From Chloroflexota bacterium (GTDB lineage: Bacteria; Chloroflexota; Anaerolineae; Caldilineales; Caldilineaceae): 64,000 bases of DNA. The stretch is from contig JAPLGZ010000809.1 in the NCBI GenBank assembly GCA_026389895.1, forward strand, positions 21,309-85,308, given 5' to 3'. Both the position numbers and the translations under genes were made by a program. The notes beneath the pieces were generated by a model that made no database searches, was not told where the DNA came from, and saw nothing but the letters and a program-made list of their open reading frames with translations. The first letter of the stretch is position 1, and each line of letters begins with the position of its first letter. This document shows, one piece after another, positions 47,195 through 55,788 of this stretch.

Positions 47195-47356
47195 AAAGCC
47201 AATCCTGTTTAATTTTTTAAGGCAGCTCATCAAAGCACTGTTGGCCAATGATGCGCAAAAGGAATTCATCGAAATGCAACGATCTTTCCTTAATGAGCGC
47301 CCAAAGACCAAATGGTGCAATCACAACTGTAAGTCAAAAGATTCTGATGGATAGAA

Positions 47357-47385
47357 ATTATATGATAGCATAGTGACAGGGTCAA
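47357..47385 (-). promoter_or_regulatory. Promoter of prs
   Basis: On the minus strand TTGACC (47385-47380), 17-nt spacer, TATAAT (47362-47357), giving a ~155-nt leader. Confidence 0.75.
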
Positions 47386-47567
47386 AAGTATACTAGACAA
47401 TAACTGATTGTGAAAAATTGATTAACAACTATGCATTGCGAACGGCCATAGTGCTTTAAAGCTGATTGATAGAGCAGACTTTTGTTGAGCGTACCTTGTT
47501 AACCATCCATTAATTCGTAACACCCGCTGAGCAAGCAAGCCGAAATTTTAGTGGTTAAGGAGAAATT

Positions 47568-48167
47568 GTGCCTAAATTATTGATCGCCACCCATAATCCA
47601 GGCAAAATTCGTGAGTATCAAACATTACTTGCCGATTTACCGCTAACGGTTACTTCACTCCGGGCCGAGGGCATTGAACATGATGTGGAAGAGACGGGCG
47701 TGACTTTTGCCGAAAATGCCATTTTAAAAGCAAAAGCCTATGGCCAATTGTCTGGTCTATGGACCTGGGCCGATGATAGCGGCTTGGAAGTTGATGCATT
47801 AGAGGGCCGGCCCGGTGTTTATTCTGCGCGCTACGCCGGCCCTAACACCACCGATCAAGATCGCTACCAGAAGCTGCTCGGCGAACTAAGCCAGCTACCC
47901 GACCAACCGCGCACCGCTCGTTTTCGCTGTGTCATTGCACTGGCACTGTCAAACGGTGAAATCCACACGATCGATGACACGATTGAAGGTGTGATCAGCA
48001 TGCAGCCCAGCGGCGAGCATGGCTTTGGCTACGATCCCGTCTTTTTTATCCCGGAATTAGGCAAGACCCTGGCTGAATTGCCCGCCGAAGTAAAGAATCA
48101 GATCAGTCACCGTGGCAAAGCCGCAGCTCGGGCCAAAGAATTTTTGTATACACAGTTTAAGCGATGA
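47568..48167 (+). CDS. rdgB: XTP/dITP diphosphatase (RdgB/HAM1 family)
   Basis: 199 aa, typical. Hydrolyses non-canonical purine NTPs to protect DNA and RNA. Motifs: LLIATHNPGKIREY (nucleotide binding), TFAENAILKAKAYG, WADDSGLEVDALEGRPGVYSARYAG (catalytic Asp), GFGYDPVFFIPELGKTLAEL, KNQISHRGKA. Start GTG at 47568 follows AAGGAG at 6 nt. Confidence 0.96.
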   Translation: MPKLLIATHNPGKIREYQTLLADLPLTVTSLRAEGIEHDVEETGVTFAENAILKAKAYGQLSGLWTWADDSGLEVDALEGRPGVYSARYAGPNTTDQDRYQKLLGELSQLPDQPRTARFRCVIALALSNGEIHTIDDTIEGVISMQPSGEHGFGYDPVFFIPELGKTLAELPAEVKNQISHRGKAAARAKEFLYTQFKR

Positions 48168-48180
48168 GATTGGTTTGAGC

Positions 48181-48265
48181 GCGGTCTAAACTTCCGGGAA
48201 GCAGTCACACAAATTTCCGCTAATCCAATAGGTCCCGACCGCTTCCCGGAAGTTGGGTCTACCGC
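48181..48265. repeat. Inverted repeat upstream of glpK
   Basis: AACTTCCGGGAAGC (48189-48202) pairs perfectly with 48241-48254; outer GCGGT/ACCGC extends it with a small bulge. It may terminate rdgB or act as an operator for glpK. AACTTCCGGGAAG is itself near-palindromic (TTCCGGGAA), so each arm could bind a dimeric regulator. Confidence 0.65.
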
Positions 48266-48312
48266 ATCTTTTCACCTCAAACCGAGCAGCATAGTGAAAG
48301 CGACGAACACCT

Positions 48313-49812
48313 ATGGCTAAATATATCGGCGCCATTGACTCGGGCACCACCAGTACACGTTTCATGCTCTTTGATGAGCAAGGCGCGGTGATTGCCTATG
48401 ATCAGCGCGAACATGAACAGATCTTTCCGCAAAGTGGCTGGGTCGAACATAATCCACAAGAGATTTGGGCGCGCACGCGCGCTGTGATTGGTGCGACAAT
48501 GGCCAAAGCCCAAATCAAGGCCGGTGATCTGGCCGCCATTGGCATCACGAATCAACGCGAAACTACCCTGCTCTGGAACAAGCAGACGGGCGAACCGGTT
48601 TATAACGCAATTGTCTGGCAAGATACACGCACCGATCGCCTGTGCAGGCAGTTGCAAGAAGCGGGCCAGGCTGCCACGATCTACCACAAAACCGGCTTGC
48701 CGATCGCCACCTATTTTTCCGGCCCCAAAATCCGTTGGCTGCTCGACCATGTGCCGGGCGTACGCGCCCAGGCCGAGGCCGGCGAATTGCTCTTTGGCAA
48801 CATCGACACCTGGCTGATCTGGCAGTTAACCGGCGGCCAGCACATCACCGACCCGACGAACGCCAGCCGCACGATGTTGATGAATTTAGAGACACTGGCC
48901 TGGGATGATGAGTTATTAGCCATCTTGGACATTCCCCGCTCGTTGCTGCCGCAAATTCGCCCAAGCAGTGACCCCAACTTTTATGGCACAACGTTAACCG
49001 ATGGTCCCTTCCAAGGCGCAATCCCGGTCTGCGGCGATCTGGGCGATCAACAGGCGGCGACGGTCGGTCAAACCTGCTTTAGTGAGGGCGAGGCCAAAAA
49101 CACCTATGGCACCGGCTGCTTCATGCTCATGAATACGGGCAACGAAATTGTACGCAGCAAAAACGGGCTGCTCACCACGGTTGCCTATCAATTTGGCGAT
49201 CGCCCCCCGGTCTACGCCTTGGAAGGTTCGATTGCGATGGCAGGGGCAACTGTGCAATGGCTGCGCGACAACTTGCAATTAATTAGCACAGCCGCCGAAA
49301 CCGAAGCGCTCGCGCAGAGCGTAACCGATACGGGTGGCTGTTATTTCGTACCCGCCTTCAGCGGCCTTTTTGCTCCCCACTGGCGCAGCGATGCGCGCGG
49401 CGTGCTTGTCGGGCTGACCCGTTATGTCAATCGTGCGCATATCGTCCGCGCCGCCCTAGAGGCAATCTGCTATCAAACGCGCGAGGTGCTAGAAGCCATG
49501 AACGCCGACAGCGGGGTGCCGCTGCAAATTCTAAAAGTCGACGGTGGTGCGACCGCCAATAACTTCCTCATGCAACGCCAGTCTGACATCCTTGGCGTCG
49601 AAGTGATCCGCCCGAAGGTGGCTGAGACAACCAGCCTCGGCGCCGCCTACGCCGCCGGGTTGGCCGTCGGCTTTTGGAATAATACGGAGAGTTTGCGCGC
49701 CAACTGGCAAGTGGATCGACGTTGGCAACCGCAGATCGATGAAGCTGCGCGCGACCAGGGATTTGCGGGCTGGAAGAAGGCTGTCGAACGCACGTTGAAT
49801 TGGATGGAATAA
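48313..49812 (+). CDS. glpK: Glycerol kinase
   Basis: 499 aa, standard. Phosphorylates glycerol to sn-glycerol-3-phosphate, the substrate of GlpABC encoded downstream. FGGY-family: [18 protein letters not shown] (phosphate 1), [60 protein letters not shown] (phosphate 2), [17 protein letters not shown]. First gene of glpK-[four-gene insert]-glpA-glpB-[TA]-glpC. Confidence 0.97.
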   Translation: MAKYIGAIDSGTTSTRFMLFDEQGAVIAYDQREHEQIFPQSGWVEHNPQEIWARTRAVIGATMAKAQIKAGDLAAIGITNQRETTLLWNKQTGEPVYNAIVWQDTRTDRLCRQLQEAGQAATIYHKTGLPIATYFSGPKIRWLLDHVPGVRAQAEAGELLFGNIDTWLIWQLTGGQHITDPTNASRTMLMNLETLAWDDELLAILDIPRSLLPQIRPSSDPNFYGTTLTDGPFQGAIPVCGDLGDQQAATVGQTCFSEGEAKNTYGTGCFMLMNTGNEIVRSKNGLLTTVAYQFGDRPPVYALEGSIAMAGATVQWLRDNLQLISTAAETEALAQSVTDTGGCYFVPAFSGLFAPHWRSDARGVLVGLTRYVNRAHIVRAALEAICYQTREVLEAMNADSGVPLQILKVDGGATANNFLMQRQSDILGVEVIRPKVAETTSLGAAYAAGLAVGFWNNTESLRANWQVDRRWQPQIDEAARDQGFAGWKKAVERTLNWME

Positions 49813-49822
49813 AAGAGAGTCT

Positions 49823-50923
49823 ATGATCGCAATTGATTTGTTTTGCGGAGTTGGAGGAATGTCCCTTGGCTTCGAACGTGCGGGCTTCGAAGTACTAGCT
49901 GCTTTTGATTTTGAACGCAGACATGTTGAAGCTTATCAATATAATTTTCATCAAACTCAAGTCATTAAGGCCGATATTAGAGATTTAACAGCAACCAATA
50001 TTCTGGAAGTATGTAATACGAAACAACAGATAGATGTTATCTTTGGTGGACCACCTTGTCAGGGGTTTTCTGTTGCTGGCAGAGGTCTAGTTGCAGATGA
50101 GAGGAATTCTTTGCTTTCAGAATTTGCTAGAATTGTTTGTGAAATAAGACCCAAGGCGTTTGTAATAGAAAATGTAAGAGGTATCCTTGCTGAAAAGTAT
50201 CGCAATATTTTGAGTCAATTCCATGATACACTAGCCACAGTTGGTTATAGATTTATTCCCACGCCTTGGACACTCGATGCAGCAAATTATGGTGTACCTC
50301 AACGTCGGAAGCGGGTCTTTTTTGTTGGAGTTCTTGAAAATAATAAACTGCCTATACTACCCGAACCTTCTATCGCCACACACAATAACATCGTCTTACC
50401 TACCGTAGAGGATGCAATTAGTGATTTGCCAGAGCTTGAAGAGATTGAATATTTATTCAATTCAGATCGATATTTTGGAGAACTCGGAAACCCAAGCTTA
50501 TATTCAGCCCGACTAAGAGAACCGAATTTGGATCTTACCGAAGCGAGAAAACAAAAATTCAGTTTCGCAGGCTTAGGAGGCTGTTCCAGAACTATTCACG
50601 CTGAAGCAATACGGCAACGATTCAAATCAACTCTTCCCGGTGCTAGTGAACCTATAAGCCGGTTTTACAAACTTGACTGGAAGGGTCTAGCTCCAACTCT
50701 GCGTGCCGGAACTCCAAGCTCTCATGGGCAACATATGGCAGCACGGCCGATCCATCCAGAGGAGCCCAGATGCATTACAATAAGGGAAGCAGCACGGCTG
50801 CACTCCTTTCCAGACTGGTTTGAATTCTATCCAACAAAGTGGTATGGATTCATGCAGATAGGAAACTCTGTTCCACCATTGCTTGCAGAGGCAGTGGCAG
50901 CTTCTCTCAAATCAGTACTATAG
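49823..50923 (+). CDS. DNA (cytosine-5) methyltransferase
   Basis: 366 aa. Complete C5-MTase motif set in order: I DLFCGVGG (5-12), IV GGPPCQGFS with catalytic C79, VI ENVRG (116-120), VIII QRRKRVFFVG (160-169), target-recognition region ~171-290, IX REAARLHSFPDWF (311-323 block), X QIGNSVPPL (345-353). Starts 10 bp after the glpK stop and is far more AT-rich than glpK. It is the first gene of the four-gene block and likely methylates host DNA to protect it from the partner nuclease. The target site cannot be predicted here. Confidence 0.95.
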   Translation: MIAIDLFCGVGGMSLGFERAGFEVLAAFDFERRHVEAYQYNFHQTQVIKADIRDLTATNILEVCNTKQQIDVIFGGPPCQGFSVAGRGLVADERNSLLSEFARIVCEIRPKAFVIENVRGILAEKYRNILSQFHDTLATVGYRFIPTPWTLDAANYGVPQRRKRVFFVGVLENNKLPILPEPSIATHNNIVLPTVEDAISDLPELEEIEYLFNSDRYFGELGNPSLYSARLREPNLDLTEARKQKFSFAGLGGCSRTIHAEAIRQRFKSTLPGASEPISRFYKLDWKGLAPTLRAGTPSSHGQHMAARPIHPEEPRCITIREAARLHSFPDWFEFYPTKWYGFMQIGNSVPPLLAEAVAASLKSVL

Positions 50924-50966
50924 TTAGCATTTCAAACTTAATTCACATTCTCGGAGATCAAATCTA

Positions 50967-52358
50967 ATGACGATAGTTGATGCTTCTCCTACTAAACGTT
51001 TTTTCGTATCGATGTTGACAAGAGATATCGCGCTAATCGATGCAATCCTTGATCTGTTGGATAATTGTATTGATGGAATTCTTAGGAAGCACAAAGGTGT
51101 ACTGAACAATAATCGGCCCTATGAAGGATATTGGGCAAAGATTATAGCGACACCAGAACTCTTCTCAATTATAGATAATTGTGGCGGGATTCCAAAGGAT
51201 ATCGCTGAAAAAAGTGCATTTCGACTTGGGCGCGTTGATGGAGAACTTGATAGTGATCTACCTACGGTTGGCATGTATGGGATTGGTATGAAACGAGCTT
51301 TGTTCAAAATGGGAAAAAGGTCGGTAGTTCGATCTCAGCATAATGGAGAGGCATATGATGTTAAGATCACGCCAGAATGGTTGAGCGACGATAATAGCTG
51401 GCAGTTACAGCTTCAATCCACAGATGATAACTTGCTTCAGGATGGTACCTACATCATCGTCACAGACTTATATGAGCCAATTCAGGTTGAATTTGACCTT
51501 AAACAGTCTGATTTTCTCGAAGACTTAGAAAAGGAAATAGCAAGATTGTTTGCACTCATTATCAAAAAGGGTTTTACAGTCTATCTGAATGACATGCAAG
51601 TGAAACCTGTATCTCTGGATATCTTATACTCTAGCGATTTCACCATTTCTGGAATTCAGCCCTACGCGTTCAGGACCATTTATTCTGATGTAGAAATAGA
51701 TGTGATTGTAGGCTTTTACCGTCAACTTGCAACCGTTGAAGAAGTTGATCAAGATACAGATTTACCTAGGGTAGAAGTCAAAGCAGGATGGACAGTAGTT
51801 TGTAATGACAGAATTGTCGTTTATCAAGATAGATCAATTGTAACAGGATGGGGTCTGGGAAATGTTCCTCATTATCATCCACAGTTCCGTACAATTGCCG
51901 GAGTAGTTCAGTTTACGAGTAACAATTCTAACAATTTGCCATTACGAACAACAAAACGTGGAATTGAGATGCAGTCTCCGACTTATCTGCTCGCACTGCA
52001 ATATATGCAAGAAGGAGTTAAAAAGTTTACATATTTCACGAATAAATGGAAGGGGCGCGAACAAGAAACTTTCATCGACTTTAAACAAACCGAACCTCAG
52101 TATGCAATCCAAGTAGTCAAAGCAATTCCGGAGGAAAGGTGGCAGAAAGTTAAAAGGAGTGATGTTGAAGCAAAGCGTTTCATACCAGAACTTCCAATGC
52201 CACCAAAAAATGATGAGAAAATTCGCATCTCATTTTTTAGGTTAAGTAAAGAAGTTGAAATACTTGGAGAATTCTTCTTTGATGATCAAAATGCATCACC
52301 GTCAGAAATTGGCAATCACTGTTTTAATGATGCTCTAGCGAAGGCAAAGGCGCAGTAA
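50967..52358 (+). CDS. GHKL-superfamily ATPase (MutL/MORC/Hsp90-like)
   Basis: 463 aa. Bergerat-fold ATP site at the N-terminus: N-box DLLDNCIDG (D29, N33), G1 box IIDNCGGI (D70-G74), G2 box GMYGIGMKRA (G102-G107). An S5/transducer-like region follows (~200-350), with a conserved-looking LPLRTTKRGIE segment that may hold the ATP-contacting lysine. The C-terminal ~110 residues are charged. No histidine-kinase H-box and no Hsp90 middle domain are apparent. GHKL ATPases of the MutL/MORC type are known in bacterial restriction-modification operons. Strongly AT-rich, co-directional with the methylase, and 1 bp from the next gene. Confidence 0.88.
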   Translation: MTIVDASPTKRFFVSMLTRDIALIDAILDLLDNCIDGILRKHKGVLNNNRPYEGYWAKIIATPELFSIIDNCGGIPKDIAEKSAFRLGRVDGELDSDLPTVGMYGIGMKRALFKMGKRSVVRSQHNGEAYDVKITPEWLSDDNSWQLQLQSTDDNLLQDGTYIIVTDLYEPIQVEFDLKQSDFLEDLEKEIARLFALIIKKGFTVYLNDMQVKPVSLDILYSSDFTISGIQPYAFRTIYSDVEIDVIVGFYRQLATVEEVDQDTDLPRVEVKAGWTVVCNDRIVVYQDRSIVTGWGLGNVPHYHPQFRTIAGVVQFTSNNSNNLPLRTTKRGIEMQSPTYLLALQYMQEGVKKFTYFTNKWKGREQETFIDFKQTEPQYAIQVVKAIPEERWQKVKRSDVEAKRFIPELPMPPKNDEKIRISFFRLSKEVEILGEFFFDDQNASPSEIGNHCFNDALAKAKAQ

Positions 52359-52359
52359 C

Positions 52360-53367
52360 ATGAGTGGTAGCAATGTTTCATATAATCTTCGTCCCAATAA
52401 ATTTGTAGAACGACAATTATTTATAGAATTATTGAGAATTTTATATGCCAATGATTCACCTGAAAGCTATGCATATATTTCTATGGGAGGACTCCAACTC
52501 GAAGATCATAAGTTAGTGCATCACCAATTAGGTCTAAAAACTTTAATCTCTATCGAAGCCGATTCTGTAATACACAAAAGACAAGAGTTTAATCGTCGAC
52601 CTCATTTTGTTGAGTGTCGAAATGAAAAGACCGGCGACTTTATTACAAACTTTGACGCATTTATTGAAAATCATCCTGATAAGAGGTTAATAATTTGGTT
52701 TGATTACGCGGCGGCAAATAAAAGGATTGATCAAATTATTGAATACAGATCTCTATTAAGCAAGCTGACAAGTGGTGACACGTTAAAAATCACCATCAAC
52801 GCTAATCCAGCAACCTTAGGGGAAAGAAGATACGGCGAATCTAGCGATGATATGCTAATTCGACGCACGAAAAAACTCGAAGAGCAGTTACATGACTATC
52901 TGCCATCCCCAGATATTATCTCTGATCAAGTTACGGGTACAGGTCTTCCTCTTATTTTATGCCAAGTGATTCGACGCGCATCATTATTAGCCTTTAACTC
53001 AAATCGAACATTACAGCCCGTCCCAGTAAGCATATTTTGTTATCAAGACGAACAGCACCAAATGTTAACTTCAACCGTTAATATAGTCGAAACTGCAAAG
53101 GTAGAGGAATTCAAGAGTAATCTAAGTAAAAAAGGTTGGGAATTTTTACCAAAAGATTGGACAGATATTACGCGCATAAAAGTTCCAAATCTGTCTGTAA
53201 AGGAAAGATTACATCTTGAACAAAAACTCTTTTCAGATACCAACGCGAAAATTCACAGCGATCTACCTTTTCGTTTTGACGCGGATGAAGTAGAGTCCCT
53301 CAAGACTCTTGAGGAGTATGCTCGCCATTACCGAAGATATCCCAGCTACTTCCAAGTAATATTATAA
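52360..53367 (+). CDS. Unknown protein, Rossmann/SAM-methyltransferase-like
   Basis: 335 aa. Begins 1 nt after the ATPase stop, so tightly coupled. It opens with SYNLRPNKFVERQLFIELL, a pattern I recall from proteins encoded beside GHKL ATPases. YISMGGLQLEDHKL (39-52), TLISIEAD (61-68) and LIIWFDYAAAN (110-120) have the spacing of Rossmann methyltransferase motifs I, II and IV, though motif I lacks the usual GxGxG. The C-terminal half is unrecognised. It might be a degenerate methyltransferase or a DNA-binding specificity factor; function unknown. Very AT-rich (one 60-base line is only ~23% GC). Confidence 0.7.
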   Translation: MSGSNVSYNLRPNKFVERQLFIELLRILYANDSPESYAYISMGGLQLEDHKLVHHQLGLKTLISIEADSVIHKRQEFNRRPHFVECRNEKTGDFITNFDAFIENHPDKRLIIWFDYAAANKRIDQIIEYRSLLSKLTSGDTLKITINANPATLGERRYGESSDDMLIRRTKKLEEQLHDYLPSPDIISDQVTGTGLPLILCQVIRRASLLAFNSNRTLQPVPVSIFCYQDEQHQMLTSTVNIVETAKVEEFKSNLSKKGWEFLPKDWTDITRIKVPNLSVKERLHLEQKLFSDTNAKIHSDLPFRFDADEVESLKTLEEYARHYRRYPSYFQVIL

Positions 53368-53413
53368 CTTTTTCTCTTTTTGTCAGCGTAGTATTACATG
53401 GGCAAGTAACAAC

Positions 53414-54010
53414 GTGTCACAAACTAATTCCAATCTCAACGTTTCCGTAATAGAATCATCACTCGTAGTTGCTCCTTCTCCGTTATGGGCCAAAAGCAAG
53501 GTGGTTGACCTTACACCCACTAATATCAACGAATTTGATTTGAACGAGAAGCAATTACTTTTAGCCCGAATTCGATACAACCGCTTAATCGATTTTTTTA
53601 CAGGATGCGACTGTTTTTCTCTTCAACGTAATGATCAAATAACAGATACCAATACAAACAAGATTGAAAACATTGAAATTTATTTCGGCACACGTGCGCG
53701 TGATGGACAATTCATAATTCCTGTCAAATCATTTGACAGACAGGAAAAGATCTTAGTGCGAAAAATTTCTCAAGATTTTACAGCTTATGAAGCCGAGTTT
53801 CCAACTTTACATTGTATTCCAATTGCTGCACAGTGGATGGAAGAACACACCCTGGCGCTTTTTTCGTTTTCACGCCGCTACGATGGTTTCTGGCTTTCAG
53901 AGGAGAAGCATTATCAACTAATGTCTCCTACAGAGCTTTTGCCAGAAGCATTATCATCCAATTATCAAGTAAGACCTCTGTTATCTTTCAACAATATCAC
54001 GCAACCATGA
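53414..54010 (+). CDS. Small endonuclease-like protein of the insert
   Basis: 198 aa from GTG 53414. The central region IENIEIYFGTRARDGQFIIPVKSF (split around residues 84-107), followed by ISQDFTAYEAEFPTLHCIPIAAQWMEEHTLALFSF, has the strand-loop-strand layout of a PD-(D/E)xK nuclease core, with E88 and K105 as candidate catalytic residues. In relatives I recall, the strand reads PVQAKGG; here it reads PVKSFDR, so the lysine is displaced or lost. Its stop codon overlaps the glpA start (ATGA). Likely restriction effector, but activity is uncertain. Confidence 0.6.
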   Translation: MSQTNSNLNVSVIESSLVVAPSPLWAKSKVVDLTPTNINEFDLNEKQLLLARIRYNRLIDFFTGCDCFSLQRNDQITDTNTNKIENIEIYFGTRARDGQFIIPVKSFDRQEKILVRKISQDFTAYEAEFPTLHCIPIAAQWMEEHTLALFSFSRRYDGFWLSEEKHYQLMSPTELLPEALSSNYQVRPLLSFNNITQP

Positions 54011-55788
54011 AAAACCTTAACACCGAAATCCTCGTCATTGGCGGCGGCTCGACTGGCACCGGCGTGGCCTGGGATGCCGCGCTACGCGGTTTCCAAGTAA
54101 CCCTGGTCGAAAAGCGAGATCTAACGCACGGCACGACCGGGCGTTATCATGGGTTGCTCCACAGCGGTGGGCGTTATGTGGTCAAAGATCCGCGCAGTGC
54201 GGTTGAATGTATCCACGAAAACCAAATTCTGCGCCACACGCACACCCAGTGTATCGAAGAGACCAGTGGCTTTTTTGTGGTCACGCCCGAAGATGAAGGT
54301 GATTTTCCCGACAAATTCAAAGCGGCCTGTGCCGCATGCCGCGTGCCCTGCACAGAAATTTCCGCCCAAGAAGCCTTGCGCCACGAACCGCTGCTTAATC
54401 CGCGCATCAGTCGCGTCTTTGAAGTGCCCGACGCTTCGGCGGACAGTTTTCTCGCCACCCATCTCACCGCCCAGGCTGCGCGCCAGGCTGGGGCGCAAAT
54501 TTTAGTCTATCACGAAGTGCTTGATCTGATCACCGAAGGCACAGAACAAGATCGGCGTGTGTTAGGGGCAAAAGTACGAGATGTAGCGACCGGTGAAGAA
54601 TTTAACATTTATGCCAATATGACGATCAGCGCAGCGGGCGCCTGGGCGGGCCAAGTGGCGCGCATGGCCGGCTGCACAGTCAACATAATCCCAGGCAAAG
54701 GCGTGATGGTGGCGATGAACCACCGTGTGGTCAACACCGTGATCAATCGTTGCAAGATGCCATCCGACGGCGATATCATCGTGCCGATTCACACGGTGGC
54801 GGTGATCGGCACCACCGACGAACGGGTGAGCGACCCCGAGAAATTACGCATTGAGCCGTGGGAAGTTCAGTTGATGCTCGATGAAGGGGATAAGTTATTG
54901 CCGGGTCTCAGCAAAGCGCGCGTCCTGCGCGCCTGGGCTGGGGTGCGCCCACTCTACCAGGAAGGATTTAAAGGGGAAAGCCGCGACGCGACGCGTGCGC
55001 TGACCTTGCTTGATCATCAATCACGCGACGGCATCGCCGGTTTTCTCACGATTACCGGCGGCAAATGGACCACTTTTCGGCTGATGGCGGAGACGGTCGT
55101 CGATAAAGCATGCGAGCAATTGGGCACGCGCAAGCCATGCGCCACCGAAACGACGCCGGTTCCTGGCATCGAACAAGGTCATTATTGGCTCGGTCACCGT
55201 CTACACGAAGTGGAAGAAAACCGGTTACAGGGCGAATTAATCTGCGAATGTGAATTGGTCACACGTGGCATGCTCGAACAAGCGACCCAACGTAACCCCA
55301 CGATCACGCTCGACGATCTGCGCCGCGATATTCGTCTGGGCATGGGTCCCTGTCAAGGTGGATTCTGTACGATGCGAGCAGCGGGAATCCTGCATGAGAA
55401 TGTGACGTTGGGTATGCAAAACATGAAGGCAAGTCCAGACGCTGAACTCGTAAATCGTAAATCGCAAATCGTAAATCCAGAATGGGACGTGGCCTACATG
55501 CAATCACCGGCGCACAACGCGACCGCAGATGAGGTGGCGCCCAGCGCTCAGCACTCAGCACTCAGCACGCCCAATTTGTTACTGCGCGATTTCCTACAAG
55601 AACGCTGGAAAGGTCTGACACCCGTACTCTGGGGCCAACAGTTAAAACAAGCGCGGCTGGATGAGTTAATTTACTTGAGCATTTTGAACAGTGACCATCT
55701 GCCCGATGCAGATACCATTAGTCCATTGACTGATTTCTACCATTTTGATGGCGGCACGAGTCGTGAGGCGGAGTCAGATCATGCTTGA
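54007..55788 (+). CDS. glpA: Anaerobic glycerol-3-phosphate dehydrogenase subunit A
   Basis: 593 aa from ATG 54007, which begins at the conserved MKNLNTEILVIGGGSTG; a longer frame from 53812 is an artefact of overlap with the upstream gene. FAD-dependent oxidation of glycerol-3-phosphate to DHAP. FAD motif ILVIGGGSTGTGVAWDAALRG (~10-30), GTTGRYHGLLHSGGRYV, TITGGKWTTFRLMAE. The C-terminal BFD-like [2Fe-2S] domain has ICECE and GMGPCQGGFC. It is ~50 aa longer than E. coli GlpA because of a linker (residues ~475-525) built from in-frame heptamer repeats. Confidence 0.95.
   Translation: MKNLNTEILVIGGGSTGTGVAWDAALRGFQVTLVEKRDLTHGTTGRYHGLLHSGGRYVVKDPRSAVECIHENQILRHTHTQCIEETSGFFVVTPEDEGDFPDKFKAACAACRVPCTEISAQEALRHEPLLNPRISRVFEVPDASADSFLATHLTAQAARQAGAQILVYHEVLDLITEGTEQDRRVLGAKVRDVATGEEFNIYANMTISAAGAWAGQVARMAGCTVNIIPGKGVMVAMNHRVVNTVINRCKMPSDGDIIVPIHTVAVIGTTDERVSDPEKLRIEPWEVQLMLDEGDKLLPGLSKARVLRAWAGVRPLYQEGFKGESRDATRALTLLDHQSRDGIAGFLTITGGKWTTFRLMAETVVDKACEQLGTRKPCATETTPVPGIEQGHYWLGHRLHEVEENRLQGELICECELVTRGMLEQATQRNPTITLDDLRRDIRLGMGPCQGGFCTMRAAGILHENVTLGMQNMKASPDAELVNRKSQIVNPEWDVAYMQSPAHNATADEVAPSAQHSALSTPNLLLRDFLQERWKGLTPVLWGQQLKQARLDELIYLSILNSDHLPDADTISPLTDFYHFDGGTSREAESDHA
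55449..55567 (+). repeat. Two in-frame heptanucleotide repeat tracts inside glpA
   Basis: CGTAAAT x4 (third copy CGCAAAT) at 55449-55476 and CTCAGCA x3 at 55547-55567. They encode NRKSQIVN and SAQHSALST in the linker after the [2Fe-2S] domain. Similar 7-mers occur in intergenic regions of this window (59254-59316, 63159-63224). Confidence 0.85.

Noticed and set aside
53812..54006. Extended N-terminus of glpA
   Set aside because: It reads through the upstream nuclease-like gene in another frame; the family N-terminus begins at ATG 54007.
49812..54010. Insertion-sequence or integrase-mediated ends for the four-gene block
   Set aside because: No inverted repeats, direct repeats, tRNA gene or integrase found at either border; AAAAGAGAGT after glpK recurs after glpC but is part of the heptamer-repeat background.
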